This document shows positions 43,098 to 53,253 of a stretch of DNA of 64,000 nt, in pieces. The stretch covers positions 36,527 through 100,526 of the forward strand of contig NZ_VTXE01000017.1 in the NCBI RefSeq assembly GCF_013114595.1, written 5' to 3'. Under the pieces are notes generated by a model. It searched no databases. It saw nothing but the letters and a program-made list of their open reading frames with translations, and was not told the DNA's origin. A program made the translations under genes and the position numbers. Origin of the DNA: Vibrio sp. 99-8-1. GTDB lineage: Bacteria > Pseudomonadota > Gammaproteobacteria > Enterobacterales > Vibrionaceae. The number at the start of each line of letters is the position of its first letter. Within the stretch, counting starts at the first letter, position 1.

Positions 43098-44047
43098 ACA
43101 AACTGCAACAGCTTAAAGCATATACAACCGTCGTCGCTGATACCGGTGACATTGATGCTATTTCAGCTTTTACACCAGAAGATGCAACAACTAACCCTTC
43201 TTTGGTACTAAAAGCGGCAGAGATGCCTCAGTATGATCATCTTATTGAACAAGCAGTAGGATGGGCTAAAGAACAGAGTGACAAGCCAGAACAACAAGTT
43301 ATCGATGCAGCAGACAAGTTGGCAGTAAACATTGGGTTAGAAATTTTAAAGCTAGTACCGGGTCGAATTTCAACAGAAGTGGACGCGCGTTTATCATTTG
43401 ATAAAGAGCAAAGCCTTACCAAAGCACGTAAATTGATTGCTATGTACAACAAAGCTGGCATCAGCAATGACCGTATTCTGATTAAACTTGCGGCAACGTG
43501 GGAAGGGATTTGTGCAGCAAAAGAGTTAGAGAAAGAAGGCATTAACTGTAACTTAACTTTACTGTTTAATTTCGCTCAAGCAAAAGCGTGTGCAGAAGCC
43601 GGCGTGTTTTTAATTTCGCCATTTGTTGGACGAATTCTTGACTGGTACTGTGCAAATACAGAAAACAAATCTTACCCAGCGGATCAAGATCCTGGCGTGG
43701 TATCGGTAAGCGAAATCTACAATTATTACAAAGATCATGGTTACCAAACCGTGGTGATGGGTGCAAGCTTCCGTAACATTGATGAAGTACTAGCGTTAGC
43801 TGGTTGTGACCGTTTGACCATAGGTCCGGCACTACTAGACCAACTAGCTGAGTCCGAAGGTCAAGTGGATCTTAAGTTGGACGGCAAACGCGAGAACATT
43901 CTCGCAGCACCTGCGGCAATGACTGAGCCAGAATTCCGCTGGCAGATGAATCAAGACCCTATGGCAACAGAAAAACTGTCAGAAGGCATTCGTAACTTCG
44001 CTGTGGATCAGGGCAAGCTTGAAGCCATGATCGCTGATCGTCTGTAG
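43094..44047 (+). CDS. talB: Transaldolase
   Basis: Transaldolase moves a dihydroxyacetone unit between sedoheptulose 7-phosphate and glyceraldehyde 3-phosphate. The 317-residue product is the usual TalB length. Its Schiff-base lysine lies in [14 protein letters not shown] (about 127-140). Other motifs are [17 protein letters not shown] near the N-terminus, [18 protein letters not shown] and [11 protein letters not shown]. It lies 8 bases before transketolase in the same operon. Confidence 0.96.
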   Translation: MNKLQQLKAYTTVVADTGDIDAISAFTPEDATTNPSLVLKAAEMPQYDHLIEQAVGWAKEQSDKPEQQVIDAADKLAVNIGLEILKLVPGRISTEVDARLSFDKEQSLTKARKLIAMYNKAGISNDRILIKLAATWEGICAAKELEKEGINCNLTLLFNFAQAKACAEAGVFLISPFVGRILDWYCANTENKSYPADQDPGVVSVSEIYNYYKDHGYQTVVMGASFRNIDEVLALAGCDRLTIGPALLDQLAESEGQVDLKLDGKRENILAAPAAMTEPEFRWQMNQDPMATEKLSEGIRNFAVDQGKLEAMIADRL

Positions 44048-44055
44048 GAGTTATC

Positions 44056-46065
44056 ATGATGAATCGTTCTAAATTAGCCAATGCTATTCGCGTACTGAGC
44101 ATGGATGCGGTTGAAAAAGCCGCTTCTGGTCACCCTGGCGCTCCTATGGGAATGGCAGATATCGCTGAAGTATTATGGCGTGATTTCTTAAAGCACAATC
44201 CAACTAATCCTGAATGGCCTAACAGAGATAGATTTATCTTATCTAATGGTCACGGCTCAATGCTGATTTACAGCTTATTGCATCTGTCCGGTTATGAGCT
44301 CTCCATTGATGATATTAAATCTTTCCGTCAACTGCACAGCAAAACAGCGGGTCATCCTGAGTATGGTTATGCTCCGGGTATTGAAACAACAACAGGTCCA
44401 CTAGGCCAAGGTATTACCAACGGTGTTGGTATGGCATTGGCTGAGAAGGTTCTGGCTGAGCAGTTTAACCGCGAAACCTACAACATTGTTGATCACCATA
44501 CTTATGTCTTTATGGGTGATGGTTGCATGATGGAAGGTATTTCGCATGAAGCTTGCTCACTCGCAGGAACACTAGGTTTAGGTAAACTGATCGCCTTTTG
44601 GGATGACAACGGTATCTCTATCGACGGCGAAGTAGATGGTTGGTTCTCTGACGATACCCCTAAACGATTTGAAGCGTACGGTTGGCAAGTACTTGCCAAC
44701 GTAGATGGCCATGACGCTAATGCGATATCTGAAGCTATTGCAACGGCTAAGCTAGATGAAAATCGACCTACCTTGATCTGTTGTAAAACAGTGATTGGTT
44801 ATGGCTCTCCAAATAAATCAGGCAGCCATGACTGTCACGGAGCTCCGCTAGGGGCAGATGAAGTTAAGTTGGTTCGTCAGCAGCTAGAATGGCCGCATGC
44901 CGAATTTGAAATTCCTGCTGAGGTATACAGCGAGTGGGATGCTAAGGAACAAGGGGCGCAATCTGAAAGCGAATGGCAAGAGCTGTTTACCGCTTATCAA
45001 CAAGCATTCCCTGAGTTAGCAAAAGAGTTTACCCGCCGAACCAATAAATCGTTACCGGAAGAGTGGTCAAGCATCAGTGAAAAAGTGATTGCTGATTTAC
45101 AACAAAATCCACAAAACATTGCTAGCAGAAAAGCGTCGCAAAATGCTTTAGAAGCTTTTGCACCTATGCTTCCTGAGTTTTTTGGTGGCTCTGCAGATTT
45201 AACACCGTCCAACTTAACTAACTGGACCGGCTCAAAAGCGATTACTACTGCTGATGCATCAGGTAATTACCTTAGCTATGGTGTACGTGAGTTCGCGATG
45301 TCAGCAATGATGAATGGTATGGCGTTGCATGGTGGGTTTATCCCTTACGGCGGAACATTCCTGATGTTCATGGAGTACGCAAAAAATGCTTTGCGTATGG
45401 CGTCTTTGATGAAGCAAAGAGCCATCTTTGTTTACACTCATGACTCCATCGGACTCGGTGAAGATGGCCCAACGCATCAGCCTATTGAGCAAATCTCTTC
45501 ACTACGACTAACGCCAAACATGAGCACATGGCGACCTTGTGACCAAGTAGAAACCGCGGTTGCTTGGAAATACGCTGTAGAGCGCGTAGATGGCCCGACA
45601 TCGCTTATTTTCTCTCGTCAAAATCTGCCTCAGTTCGGCCGAGATCAACAGACATTAAGTAACGTTGCCCGAGGGGGATATGTTCTATCTGACTGTGGTG
45701 GTGAACCTGAGCTTATTATTATCGCCACAGGTTCTGAAGTGAACTTAGCGATGCAAGCGAAACAAGTACTCGCTGAGAAAGGTATTGAGGTGAGAGTGGT
45801 TTCTATGCCTTGTACTGATGCCTTTGATAAGCAGAGCGCAGAATATAAAGAGTCGGTATTACCTTCTGGCGTACATTGTCGTTTGGCGATTGAAGCAGGC
45901 ATTAAAGATTACTGGTACAAGTACGTTGGTTTGGATGGTGACATCGTGGCAATGACCACTTTTGGTGAGTCTGCTCCGGCGGATCAACTGTTCGAACTAT
46001 ACGGCTTTACCGTTGATAATGTTGTATCTAAAGCGCAGGCAGTATTGGATAAAAATAATGGCTAA
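44056..46065 (+). CDS. tkt: Transketolase
   Basis: This 669-residue thiamine-diphosphate enzyme transfers two-carbon units among pentose, hexose and tetrose phosphates. It has the ThDP motif [13 protein letters not shown] with [10 protein letters not shown] (about 154-195), the N-terminal [20 protein letters not shown], the pyrimidine domain with [10 protein letters not shown] and [19 protein letters not shown], and the C-terminal domain. The ribosome site is AGGAG. It overlaps the rpiA start by 8 bases. This is probably a specialised cluster copy beside a housekeeping gene elsewhere, which is inference. Confidence 0.96.
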   Translation: MMNRSKLANAIRVLSMDAVEKAASGHPGAPMGMADIAEVLWRDFLKHNPTNPEWPNRDRFILSNGHGSMLIYSLLHLSGYELSIDDIKSFRQLHSKTAGHPEYGYAPGIETTTGPLGQGITNGVGMALAEKVLAEQFNRETYNIVDHHTYVFMGDGCMMEGISHEACSLAGTLGLGKLIAFWDDNGISIDGEVDGWFSDDTPKRFEAYGWQVLANVDGHDANAISEAIATAKLDENRPTLICCKTVIGYGSPNKSGSHDCHGAPLGADEVKLVRQQLEWPHAEFEIPAEVYSEWDAKEQGAQSESEWQELFTAYQQAFPELAKEFTRRTNKSLPEEWSSISEKVIADLQQNPQNIASRKASQNALEAFAPMLPEFFGGSADLTPSNLTNWTGSKAITTADASGNYLSYGVREFAMSAMMNGMALHGGFIPYGGTFLMFMEYAKNALRMASLMKQRAIFVYTHDSIGLGEDGPTHQPIEQISSLRLTPNMSTWRPCDQVETAVAWKYAVERVDGPTSLIFSRQNLPQFGRDQQTLSNVARGGYVLSDCGGEPELIIIATGSEVNLAMQAKQVLAEKGIEVRVVSMPCTDAFDKQSAEYKESVLPSGVHCRLAIEAGIKDYWYKYVGLDGDIVAMTTFGESAPADQLFELYGFTVDNVVSKAQAVLDKNNG

Positions 46066-46762
46066 ATCACACTATTTTTCTAATGTAACCACGACGTGTT
46101 TACGCGAAAAGTCCGCCACAGTGGCATTAGACTATTTGCTTGATCACTTAACCCCATCGAGTGTCATTGGTGTGGGTACCGGAGCCACGGTGGAAGTGTT
46201 CTTAACCTTGTTAGTAGAGAGTCGAGCGGATTTTGCTTATTGCGTTTCAAGTTCGGAGCGTTCAAGCAAAGCGATACAAGCTTTGGCTCTTAATGAACAG
46301 CCTTTATCTGAGTGCAGTTCTGTTGACTTCTACATCGATGGTATTGATGAAGGAACAATGGAAGGTGCGACGATTAAAGGTGGTGGTGCAGCATTGGCTA
46401 GAGAGAAAATTCTAGCCACGCAATCTAACGTGTTTATTACCATCGCAGATCAAGGCCGTAAGGTTGAGAAACTGGGTACATTCCCTCTGCCAATTGAGGT
46501 TCTTCCAGCAGGTCGTGCATCAGCTGTTGAAGCCTTGCAACAACTTGGTGGTAACCCTGTACAGCGTGCGGATTGTGTGACGGATAATGGTAATATCATC
46601 TTAGACACATCAGGTTTACCATTTGGTAATAGCGCCGACTTGGAGTGGCAACTTAATACCATTCCGGGTGTTGTTGAAAACGGCATTTTTGCTCATCGAA
46701 AAGCAGATTTTATGGCTTTTTCTGATGACAACGGTGTGGAATGGGTTTCTGTGACTGAGTAA
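46058..46762 (+). CDS. rpiA: Ribose-5-phosphate isomerase A
   Basis: RpiA interconverts ribose and ribulose 5-phosphates. The product is about 234 residues. It has [15 protein letters not shown], the acidic active-site motif YIDGIDEG, and the catalytic segment [15 protein letters not shown]. The frame is open upstream from 45962 inside tkt, but the ATG at 46058 gives the standard N-terminus ([10 protein letters not shown]). The E. coli motif DGADE reads DGIDE here. It is the third non-oxidative pentose phosphate enzyme in a row. Confidence 0.93.
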   Translation: MAKSHYFSNVTTTCLREKSATVALDYLLDHLTPSSVIGVGTGATVEVFLTLLVESRADFAYCVSSSERSSKAIQALALNEQPLSECSSVDFYIDGIDEGTMEGATIKGGGAALAREKILATQSNVFITIADQGRKVEKLGTFPLPIEVLPAGRASAVEALQQLGGNPVQRADCVTDNGNIILDTSGLPFGNSADLEWQLNTIPGVVENGIFAHRKADFMAFSDDNGVEWVSVTE

Positions 46763-46791
46763 TGACACAGATTAACGAGCATAATGAGTAG

Positions 46792-48198
46792 ATGATGGTT
46801 ATGGATGAATTCACACAATTGAGTCAACACTATTTTGAAAAGAATAGAGACAATATTGTTAACGATATTTCCACTCTTGTCGCCGTTGCTTCGGTACGAG
46901 AAGAGTCTACTCGTTGTGACTTGGCCCCATTTGGAAAACCCATTCGTCAAGCATTCGACAAACTGATTGCGATGGCTTCAGCGATGGGTTTTCAGGTTGA
47001 AGACCATAATGGCTATGCTATTGATATTAGTTATGGAGAGGGTGAGCAAGAGATCGCCATACTTCACCATATTGATGTAGTTTCCGCTGAGGATCACTCC
47101 CTATGGAACACTCCTCCGTATCAAGTAGTAGAAAAACAGGGCTTCATTTATGGTCGAGGAACCACAGACAATAAAGGTCCTCTGATTGCTAGTTTATATC
47201 TGCTTAAGTTGTTTAAAGAGCAGCAGTTACCGCTAGACAAAAAAATCAGAATTATTGTTGGTGGTGCTGAAGAGACCACTTGGGAATGTATCGAGCATTA
47301 CTTCAAGACACAGCCCCAACCTGATTATGCATTTTCTCCCGATGGCGACTTCCCAATCGTTAACGGAGAATCTGGCATCTTATACTCTTCATTCTCTGGG
47401 CAGTGTAGCAAGCCTAGTGAAGAAGCATTATGCAGAATCATAAGCATTACTAGCGAACGTGACAGAACATCCACCTGTCACAAGTTAGAGTTGATTCTTG
47501 CAGGCAGTATGGCCGAGGACGTGGCCAAACTATTTCCGAACGGTGTTATTGATATGCACACTTTAGATAATACGGTCTCGGTAAGTTTAAAAACGCCATG
47601 GGAGAAATCCCGAAATCCACAAAATACGTCAAATTGTATGGATAAAATGGTTAACGTATTGCGTGGGGTTGAGTATTTAGACCATAACGCCAAAAATTTA
47701 ATCTCACTGTTAGATGATCTATTTGCAGCATCATCGAATGGGTCAAAGTTAGGTTTAAATCATATTGACGATGAGATGGGTTCGACAACCTGTTGTGTCT
47801 CAGCCATCAATATGGATCAACAAACATTTAGTGTGGATTTTGACTTTCGGTATCCTAAAGGCCTGACGATTGAGTCGATTCGATCCCAACTTCAATTATT
47901 GTCTAAACAGTATGAAGTGAATTGGACTGAACATCAGTACTTACCTCTATCTTACCTCTCTCCCGAAAGTTCACTTATCCGATCAATGGAAAAAGCCTAC
48001 TTGGATGTTATGGGTGTTGAAGCACACTGTTTTAGTAAGCGAGCGGCCTCTTATGCTCGTTCGTTACAGAATGGTGTTGCATTTGGCCCTACTTTTTCCG
48101 GCGACAAAACAAACGTACATGAGCCAAACGAACGGCTTCGTATTGAGTCATTAAAAAAAGCATTTTCAATATACGTGAAAGTTCTCATATCACTTTAG
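46792..48198 (+). CDS. M20 family metallopeptidase (PepV/Sapep dipeptidase type)
   Basis: This 468-residue cytosolic enzyme carries the two-metal M20 site: His and Asp in AILHHIDVVSAED (about 88-100), Asp in YGRGTTDNKGPL, Glu-Glu in GGAEETTWECIE, Asp in FSPDGDFPI and a C-terminal His in KTNVHEPNE. PepV-like enzymes cut dipeptides; others in M20 remove acyl groups from amino acids or sugars. It lies between rpiA and a PTS permease, 9 bases before the latter, so it may process an amino-acid- or acyl-linked substrate imported by that PTS. That role is inference. Confidence 0.88.
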   Translation: MMVMDEFTQLSQHYFEKNRDNIVNDISTLVAVASVREESTRCDLAPFGKPIRQAFDKLIAMASAMGFQVEDHNGYAIDISYGEGEQEIAILHHIDVVSAEDHSLWNTPPYQVVEKQGFIYGRGTTDNKGPLIASLYLLKLFKEQQLPLDKKIRIIVGGAEETTWECIEHYFKTQPQPDYAFSPDGDFPIVNGESGILYSSFSGQCSKPSEEALCRIISITSERDRTSTCHKLELILAGSMAEDVAKLFPNGVIDMHTLDNTVSVSLKTPWEKSRNPQNTSNCMDKMVNVLRGVEYLDHNAKNLISLLDDLFAASSNGSKLGLNHIDDEMGSTTCCVSAINMDQQTFSVDFDFRYPKGLTIESIRSQLQLLSKQYEVNWTEHQYLPLSYLSPESSLIRSMEKAYLDVMGVEAHCFSKRAASYARSLQNGVAFGPTFSGDKTNVHEPNERLRIESLKKAFSIYVKVLISL

Positions 48199-48207
48199 GA
48201 GTAAATT

Positions 48208-49788
48208 ATGAGAGATAAGGTTCAAGCACTTGCTGGCGGTATGATGGTATCAATCATCGTATTGGTTATCGCGGGGATATTTATTGGGGTTGGAGCAGGT
48301 ATTATTAACCAGATGTCATCATCTGACTCGGTTATATGGGCATTCTTTAAGCTAATGCTCGATTTAGGTCTAATGGTAATGAGAAACTTACCTCCTTTCT
48401 TTGCCATTGGCTTGGCATTTGCTCTCGCAAAATCGGAGAAGGGTTGGGCGGCATTTACCGGCTTCACCATGTTTATGTGTTTTAACGTAGCTATAGGCTC
48501 CATTGCGGCATTTAATGGCTGGACTCAAGAAACAACAAGTGTTCAATCTTTAGTTGCTGATTTTGGTATGGAAACGCCAGATGCACAGAACTTTAACTCT
48601 CTATGGGGTGAAAGCTTAGGTGTATTCAGTTACAACATGGGTATCTTTAGCGGTATCTTAATGGGTTGTATTACGGCGTGGCTACACAACCGTTTTTACA
48701 AATTTGAAATGCCGACTATGCTGAGCTTTTTCTCAGGCCCGCGTGCTGTTGTGATCTTTGGTTACTTTGCCGTTATGCCAATTAGCTTAGTGGTTTACTA
48801 CGCATGGCCTCCAATCGCTGGTGCGCTTCAGTCAGTAACAGGGTTAATTACCAGTTCTGGTCTATTTGGTTCATTCCTATTTGGTGTGTTTGACAAAGGG
48901 TTACTACCTGTTGGTCTGCACCACCTTATTGCCTTCCCTATCGAGTACACTCGTGTTGGTGGTGTAATGGAAATTGATGGTGTGGTATACGAAGGTGTTC
49001 GTAACATCATGAACGGCCAAATGAGCTCGCCTGATGCATTGGGTTACATTACTCATAACTTTACCAGCGGACGTATTCTTATTCAGTCTGGTGGCCTAGT
49101 TGGTGCGGCCTACGCGATGTATGTTACTTCTCGACCTGAGAACCGTAAGAAAGTCGCTGCGATTATGATCCCAGCAGTATTTACTGCCGCGGTAATTGGT
49201 ATTACTGAACCGTTAGAGTATACCTTCTTGTTTGTTCAGCCTTTCTTGTACTTTGCTGTGCACGTGCCTCTAAATGGTTTGGCGTATGTTCTAACTGAAA
49301 TGACCAATGTTTCCATTCATGGTAACCAGTGGTTGTTTATGGTGCCTAACTTGCTGCAACCGCAAAAAGTCCATGCTTGGTCACTGCTGTGGTTAGTACC
49401 TCTTTACTTTGTTGTGTACTTTTTCACCTTCAAGTACTTTATCTTGAAGTTCAAGTCAAAAACTCCAGGTCGTGAAGATGAAGGTGAAGATGTAACCTTG
49501 TACTCAAAGAGTGACTTTAAAGCGAAAGATCAAAATGATAAATCCAAGCTAGCGACAGACATAATTGAAGCTCTTGGTGGTGAAGCAAATATCGAAAATG
49601 TCGCCAACTGCGCCACTCGATTGAGAGTCTCCTTGATTGATGATTCTTTAACAGCGTCTGATGATGTTTGGAAGAAGCAACTCGGAGCAATGGGTGTCGT
49701 GCGGATGGAAAAAGGCATTCAAGTTATATTTGGACCAAAAGTAATTACTCTGGCCAGTGAACTAAAAGAGCAACTCAACTTTAGTTAA
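48208..49788 (+). CDS. PTS permease EIICB, glucose/maltose family
   Basis: This 526-residue sugar transporter has an EIIC domain (about 1-420) of the Glc superfamily, with several transmembrane helices and the signature GITEPLEYTFLFVQP, followed by an EIIB domain (about 450-526) with the phosphorylated cysteine at about residue 468 in ANCATRLRV. No EIIA is encoded in the cluster, so it should use a general EIIA-Glc. The ribosome site is AGGAG and a strong terminator follows. The substrate is unknown; the upstream pentose phosphate, HAD and M20 genes are the only clue. Confidence 0.92.
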   Translation: MRDKVQALAGGMMVSIIVLVIAGIFIGVGAGIINQMSSSDSVIWAFFKLMLDLGLMVMRNLPPFFAIGLAFALAKSEKGWAAFTGFTMFMCFNVAIGSIAAFNGWTQETTSVQSLVADFGMETPDAQNFNSLWGESLGVFSYNMGIFSGILMGCITAWLHNRFYKFEMPTMLSFFSGPRAVVIFGYFAVMPISLVVYYAWPPIAGALQSVTGLITSSGLFGSFLFGVFDKGLLPVGLHHLIAFPIEYTRVGGVMEIDGVVYEGVRNIMNGQMSSPDALGYITHNFTSGRILIQSGGLVGAAYAMYVTSRPENRKKVAAIMIPAVFTAAVIGITEPLEYTFLFVQPFLYFAVHVPLNGLAYVLTEMTNVSIHGNQWLFMVPNLLQPQKVHAWSLLWLVPLYFVVYFFTFKYFILKFKSKTPGREDEGEDVTLYSKSDFKAKDQNDKSKLATDIIEALGGEANIENVANCATRLRVSLIDDSLTASDDVWKKQLGAMGVVRMEKGIQVIFGPKVITLASELKEQLNFS

Positions 49789-49832
49789 TGGGCATTAAAT
49801 TTAGATAGTGATGAGTTACTTCTAAATATGAT

Positions 49833-49863
49833 AAAAAAGACCAACATGATGTTGGTCTTTTTT
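49833..49863. terminator. Bidirectional intrinsic terminator
   Basis: AAAAAAGACCAAC pairs with GTTGGTCTTTTTT around 5 bases, between the PTS gene and convergent mngR. Confidence 0.92.
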
Positions 49864-49877
49864 GTGTTTAATTTGTA

Positions 49878-50597
49878 TTAGTTATTGTGCCGCTTAGCAA
49901 TTAAGGTGAACTTGTAATCTGTCGACTTAAAGAAATTGCGGCTATATTCAAAGACAGTACCATCAGCAAGATAACCACGGGTCCGTTTCTCTATTATGGG
50001 TTGTGACGCATCGATACCCAATAAGGAGGCGATACTGCTATCGGGTAAAATAGGCACGATTTCTTGCTCACTTCTGTCAATGACTAACCCTTTTTGTTTC
50101 TCAATATAGTCATACTTTGAGTTTCGCATTACTTCATAGCTAAGATCAGGAAACAGGTTTAGTGGCATCCATGTCTCTTCAACCGTGATAGGGTTGTCGG
50201 CGATAAAACGCACTCGCTTGATGTAAAATATACGCTCACTTTCATCGATATTTAGGTGTTCTGCGATGGTTAAGCTAGGTAGAGTGATCTCAAAGGCGAG
50301 CACGTCACTATGGGTGGCAACATTAAGGTGCGCCCATTTTTCGTTGAAACTCGATTGTTGATAGATATCGTAATTGATTTTGCTCGACTTTACATAGGTC
50401 CCACTTCCTTGGACACTTTCTAGTTCATCATTTTCTATCAGCAGTTTTAGTGCTTGCCTTACGGTAACTCGACTAACGGAAAATACTTCCCTTAATTGAG
50501 CTTCGGTAGGCAGTGCTTCACCTACTTTGTACTCACCTTCAGTGATTTTTTCTCTAATGGCATCGGCAATCTGGCGATACATCGGAAGTCTTGCCAT
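49878..50597 (-). CDS. mngR: GntR family regulator, MngR type
   Basis: MngR represses mannosylglycerate uptake and hydrolysis genes. The product is about 239 residues, with a GntR winged helix (about 1-70; MYRQIADAIREKITEGEYKV, SRVTVRQALKLLIENDELES) and a UTRA effector domain (about 90-235; VEETWMPLNLFPDL, IDRSEQEI, FEYSRNFFKSTDYKFTLIA). The UTRA motifs are very close to E. coli MngR. The longer frame opens at 50612, but MARLPMYRQ at 50597 has AGAGGT upstream. It is divergent from the mngA-like gene. Confidence 0.92.
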   Translation of the reverse strand: MARLPMYRQIADAIREKITEGEYKVGEALPTEAQLREVFSVSRVTVRQALKLLIENDELESVQGSGTYVKSSKINYDIYQQSSFNEKWAHLNVATHSDVLAFEITLPSLTIAEHLNIDESERIFYIKRVRFIADNPITVEETWMPLNLFPDLSYEVMRNSKYDYIEKQKGLVIDRSEQEIVPILPDSSIASLLGIDASQPIIEKRTRGYLADGTVFEYSRNFFKSTDYKFTLIAKRHNN

Positions 50598-51025
50598 GGT
50601 TACCTCTTTCATTGTGGCAGGTTACTTGAGCGGTCTAATTGGTAATCAGTAGACATAATACAAATTAATGGTAATAACACAACTTAAATTAAATCATTTA
50701 GTTAAAAAGTCTCAATGCATAGTCGTGAGCGCCATTTATCTAGCATGTGATCGGATGTTTACTGTTTTCATAGTTGTCTACTATTTGTTACTACAAAACG
50801 TTATGATCAAGAAGATTAGAGGTTGAATTTCGGTAATTTTGTTTTGATCTCCTCTGAATAGATTAAAACTGCTAAGCATGGTCGCTGGCTTTTTCTATCT
50901 TTATAGAAAGGAAATGAAGGCTTTTCTGTTGGTGTGCTTATATAATCTTATATATTACAATTGGTTATGCGTGGCCATGATGTTTTGCTGAATTGTTTTA
51001 ATATTGTTTTCTTTTTCTGGTATTG

Positions 51026-51061
51026 TTGTATTCATATTAATTAATACAAATTTAATACAAA
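51026..51061. promoter_or_regulatory. Candidate MngR operator: AATACAAA repeats
   Basis: TTGTATT (51026-51032) opposes AATACAAA (51043-51050), which is repeated 11 bases on at 51054-51061. The same 11-base pair recurs at 53093 and 53104. A GntR/UTRA regulator gene lies just upstream. Confidence 0.6.
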
Positions 51062-51072
51062 AGATCCGTTTG

Positions 51073-51088
51073 TGTGAGTGTTGTCACG
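51073..51088 (+). promoter_or_regulatory. Candidate CRP site upstream of the mng PTS gene
   Basis: TGTGAGTGTTGTCACG matches TGTGA-N6-TCACA at 9 of 10 positions. It lies 12 bases after the operator repeats, consistent with catabolite control. Confidence 0.65.
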
Positions 51089-51252
51089 GATGATTAGAAA
51101 AAATGGTGCGATTATATATTCAATGAGTAAGAAAACACCGACTCATATTATTCCGAAATAAATGTGTGGCCTTGGAAAGAAGAGTTGAAAGGATGATCAA
51201 TGACTGCACATTTACTTCTAGACTGTAGAGAGATGAGATAAAGGATAACAAG

Positions 51253-52890
51253 ATGAAAATCTTAGCCATTACTGCATGTACCGCTGGGGTCGCTCATACT
51301 TATATGGCGGCCAAAACCTTAGAGAAAAAGGCAAAAGCACGCGGTTATGAAATCAAAGTAGAAAAGCAAGGTGCAAACGGTATTGATGATCGTATTACTG
51401 CACAAGATATTGCTGAAGCCTCGGGCATTATTTTCGCAACGGATGTTGGAGTGGCGGAAGTGGAGCGTTTTGAAGGTCTAACTTCTGTTCAAGGTAAAGT
51501 GAAAGACGGGATTAAAAAAGCTGACCAGATGATCGATGCGTTAGAGCAAAAAATTCAAGCGGATGGCGGGGAGAAAAAAGCTCCGGCAGCGTCGGCGACT
51601 AACGAATTTACTCAACAAGAAGAAGACAATGACAACATGGTTGTTAAGTTCTTGAAAAGTTGGTACAAAGGCGCACTTTCAGGCGTATCTCACATCATCC
51701 CTCTTGTCATAATCGGTGGTCTTTGTGTAGGTCTATTAAACCTATTCTTTGGCTACGATTATACTCACCTTTATGATGAAGCGATTCTCACTGAATACAC
51801 TGGCAAAACTTATGCTGACCTAGGCATTCTTAATGCGGCAGAAGGGTTAGCAAATAGCGAAATTGGTGCCATTAAGAAAGAAGTTTATGCTGCGATTGCA
51901 GAGCCTGCAGCAAAGGCTGAGTTTGAAGCTTCTTTTCAAGGCATTGTTCACTTCCTGTACTACAGTACGTTAAAAGCATTTAACCCCTTATTAATCTGTG
52001 TACTGGCAGCATTTACCGCTTACGGTATGGTTGGTAAACCCGGTCTTGCCCCTGGTTTTGTAGGTGGTTTCGTCGCTGTTGGTGGTAGTTTCGGTAAAAT
52101 CTCCATTATGACGGGGGGATTTCTTGGGGGGTTAGTCGCGGGTGCAGCAGCAGCGTTATTCGTTATGCTTGTTCGTCAGATAAAAGTTCCCGCAGTGCTG
52201 GAGTCGGTTAAGATGATTATCATCACACCACTGCTAGCGGGTGTGTTAACTCTCATCTTCATGTATGCAGGTCCTGGTAAGTTTTTCGCAACGCTAAACT
52301 CTGGTTTAGTGGAGTGGTTGACATCAATGGGCACCAACAACCTTCTGATTCTGGGCTTCATCCTTGGTGCAATGGCTTGTTTCGATATGGGTGGGCCAGT
52401 TAACAAAGCGGCTTACATGTTCTGTATCGGTGTTGGTACAAGTGGCAGCTTTGCTGGTGATGCATCTATTTTCTACGCAGCATTTACTGCAGCGAAATGT
52501 ATCCCAGGTATGTCATTAGGTATTATGTCATTTGTCTTTAAACGCTTTTTCGACGAGGAAGACCGTCTTGCCGGCCCATCTACAGCAATCTTAGGTTTCT
52601 GTGGAATTACGGAAGGTGCAATCCCTTACGCAGTTAAAGATCCAATGCGTATCATCCCGGCTCATATGATTGGTGGTGGTGTTGCATCTGGCCTTATCCT
52701 GTCATCAAAAATTACCATAGGTACAGTAGCGGGTGGTGCGGTATTTATGTTGCCAGTCATCAGTGAACCTTTGACATGGTTGGCTTACTTCGCAATAGGT
52801 ATTGCTGTCTCAATGATTATCACTATTGGCCTGAAGATGATGAGCAAAGAGGGTAAAAAAGTTCAAAAACAAGTTCAAAGCCAAGCTTAA
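51253..52890 (+). CDS. mngA: PTS EIIBC, fructose family, probable 2-O-alpha-mannosyl-D-glycerate transporter
   Basis: This 545-residue protein has an EIIB-Fru domain (about 1-100) with the phosphorylated Cys at residue 9 (ITACTAGVAHTYMA) and a fructose-type EIIC membrane domain (about 135-530; GFVGGFVAVGG, DMGGPVNKAAYMF, GFCGITEGAIPYAV). E. coli MngA is a single EIIABC chain; here the EIIA part is missing and a separate EIIA gene follows. Substrate assignment rests on the neighbouring mngR and mngB genes. The ribosome site is AAGGAT. A strong terminator separates it from the EIIA gene. Confidence 0.88.
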   Translation: MKILAITACTAGVAHTYMAAKTLEKKAKARGYEIKVEKQGANGIDDRITAQDIAEASGIIFATDVGVAEVERFEGLTSVQGKVKDGIKKADQMIDALEQKIQADGGEKKAPAASATNEFTQQEEDNDNMVVKFLKSWYKGALSGVSHIIPLVIIGGLCVGLLNLFFGYDYTHLYDEAILTEYTGKTYADLGILNAAEGLANSEIGAIKKEVYAAIAEPAAKAEFEASFQGIVHFLYYSTLKAFNPLLICVLAAFTAYGMVGKPGLAPGFVGGFVAVGGSFGKISIMTGGFLGGLVAGAAAALFVMLVRQIKVPAVLESVKMIIITPLLAGVLTLIFMYAGPGKFFATLNSGLVEWLTSMGTNNLLILGFILGAMACFDMGGPVNKAAYMFCIGVGTSGSFAGDASIFYAAFTAAKCIPGMSLGIMSFVFKRFFDEEDRLAGPSTAILGFCGITEGAIPYAVKDPMRIIPAHMIGGGVASGLILSSKITIGTVAGGAVFMLPVISEPLTWLAYFAIGIAVSMIITIGLKMMSKEGKKVQKQVQSQA

Positions 52891-52960
52891 ACAAAGATGT
52901 TCTTCGGTTAAGTAAGAGATTCAACCTTTGGCTGCGGGTTCTACTTTTCAGAAAGATATC

Positions 52961-52996
52961 AATCCAAGTACTTTCAAAGTACTTGGATTTTTTTAG
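52961..52996 (+). terminator. Intrinsic terminator after the EIIBC gene
   Basis: AATCCAAGTACTTT pairs perfectly with AAAGTACTTGGATT around one base, then a T run. It sits inside the mng locus, so the EIIA and mngB genes need their own promoter or read-through. Confidence 0.9.
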
Positions 52997-53092
52997 TTCT
53001 ATAGATCATAGAACGACAGCGTTTGTGAATAACAAATCCTTTTACAAAGGGAATCAATCGTTGCTGCGGTGACAGGCGTAGCAAAATAAATC

Positions 53093-53164
53093 AATACAAA
53101 AGCAATACAAATTAGAGTCAATTTGAGGCGTCGATCACAATTAATTTGTATTAATGGTTGTATT
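53093..53164. promoter_or_regulatory. Second cluster of AATACAAA operator-like repeats
   Basis: AATACAAA lies at 53093 and 53104 (11 bases apart). Its complement lies at 53145-53152 (TTTGTATT) and, less one base, at 53158-53164 (TTGTATT). A possible CRP site (8 of 10 bases) lies between them at 53124..53139. The arrangement suggests an internal MngR-controlled promoter for the EIIA and mngB genes. Confidence 0.6.
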
Positions 53165-53253
53165 ATTAATTCATTGCTGATGATAAGCTTGGTTTAAACT
53201 AACGAGTGACCAACGCGTCATCATACTTATTTCCATGACGGTGAGACAAGGCC

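Larger units (their letters stand above)
50598..51252. other. Long divergent regulatory region, mngR and PTS EIIBC gene
   Basis: These 655 bases contain no gene that I can support. They hold AATACAAA operator-like motifs (50657, 51043, 51054), an opposed TTGTATT (51026) and a candidate CRP site (51073). The middle part is A+T rich. Confidence 0.6.

Noticed and set aside
46693..46950. 85-codon minus-strand frame across the rpiA-M20 junction
   Set aside because: It is antisense to two clear genes and has no family signature.
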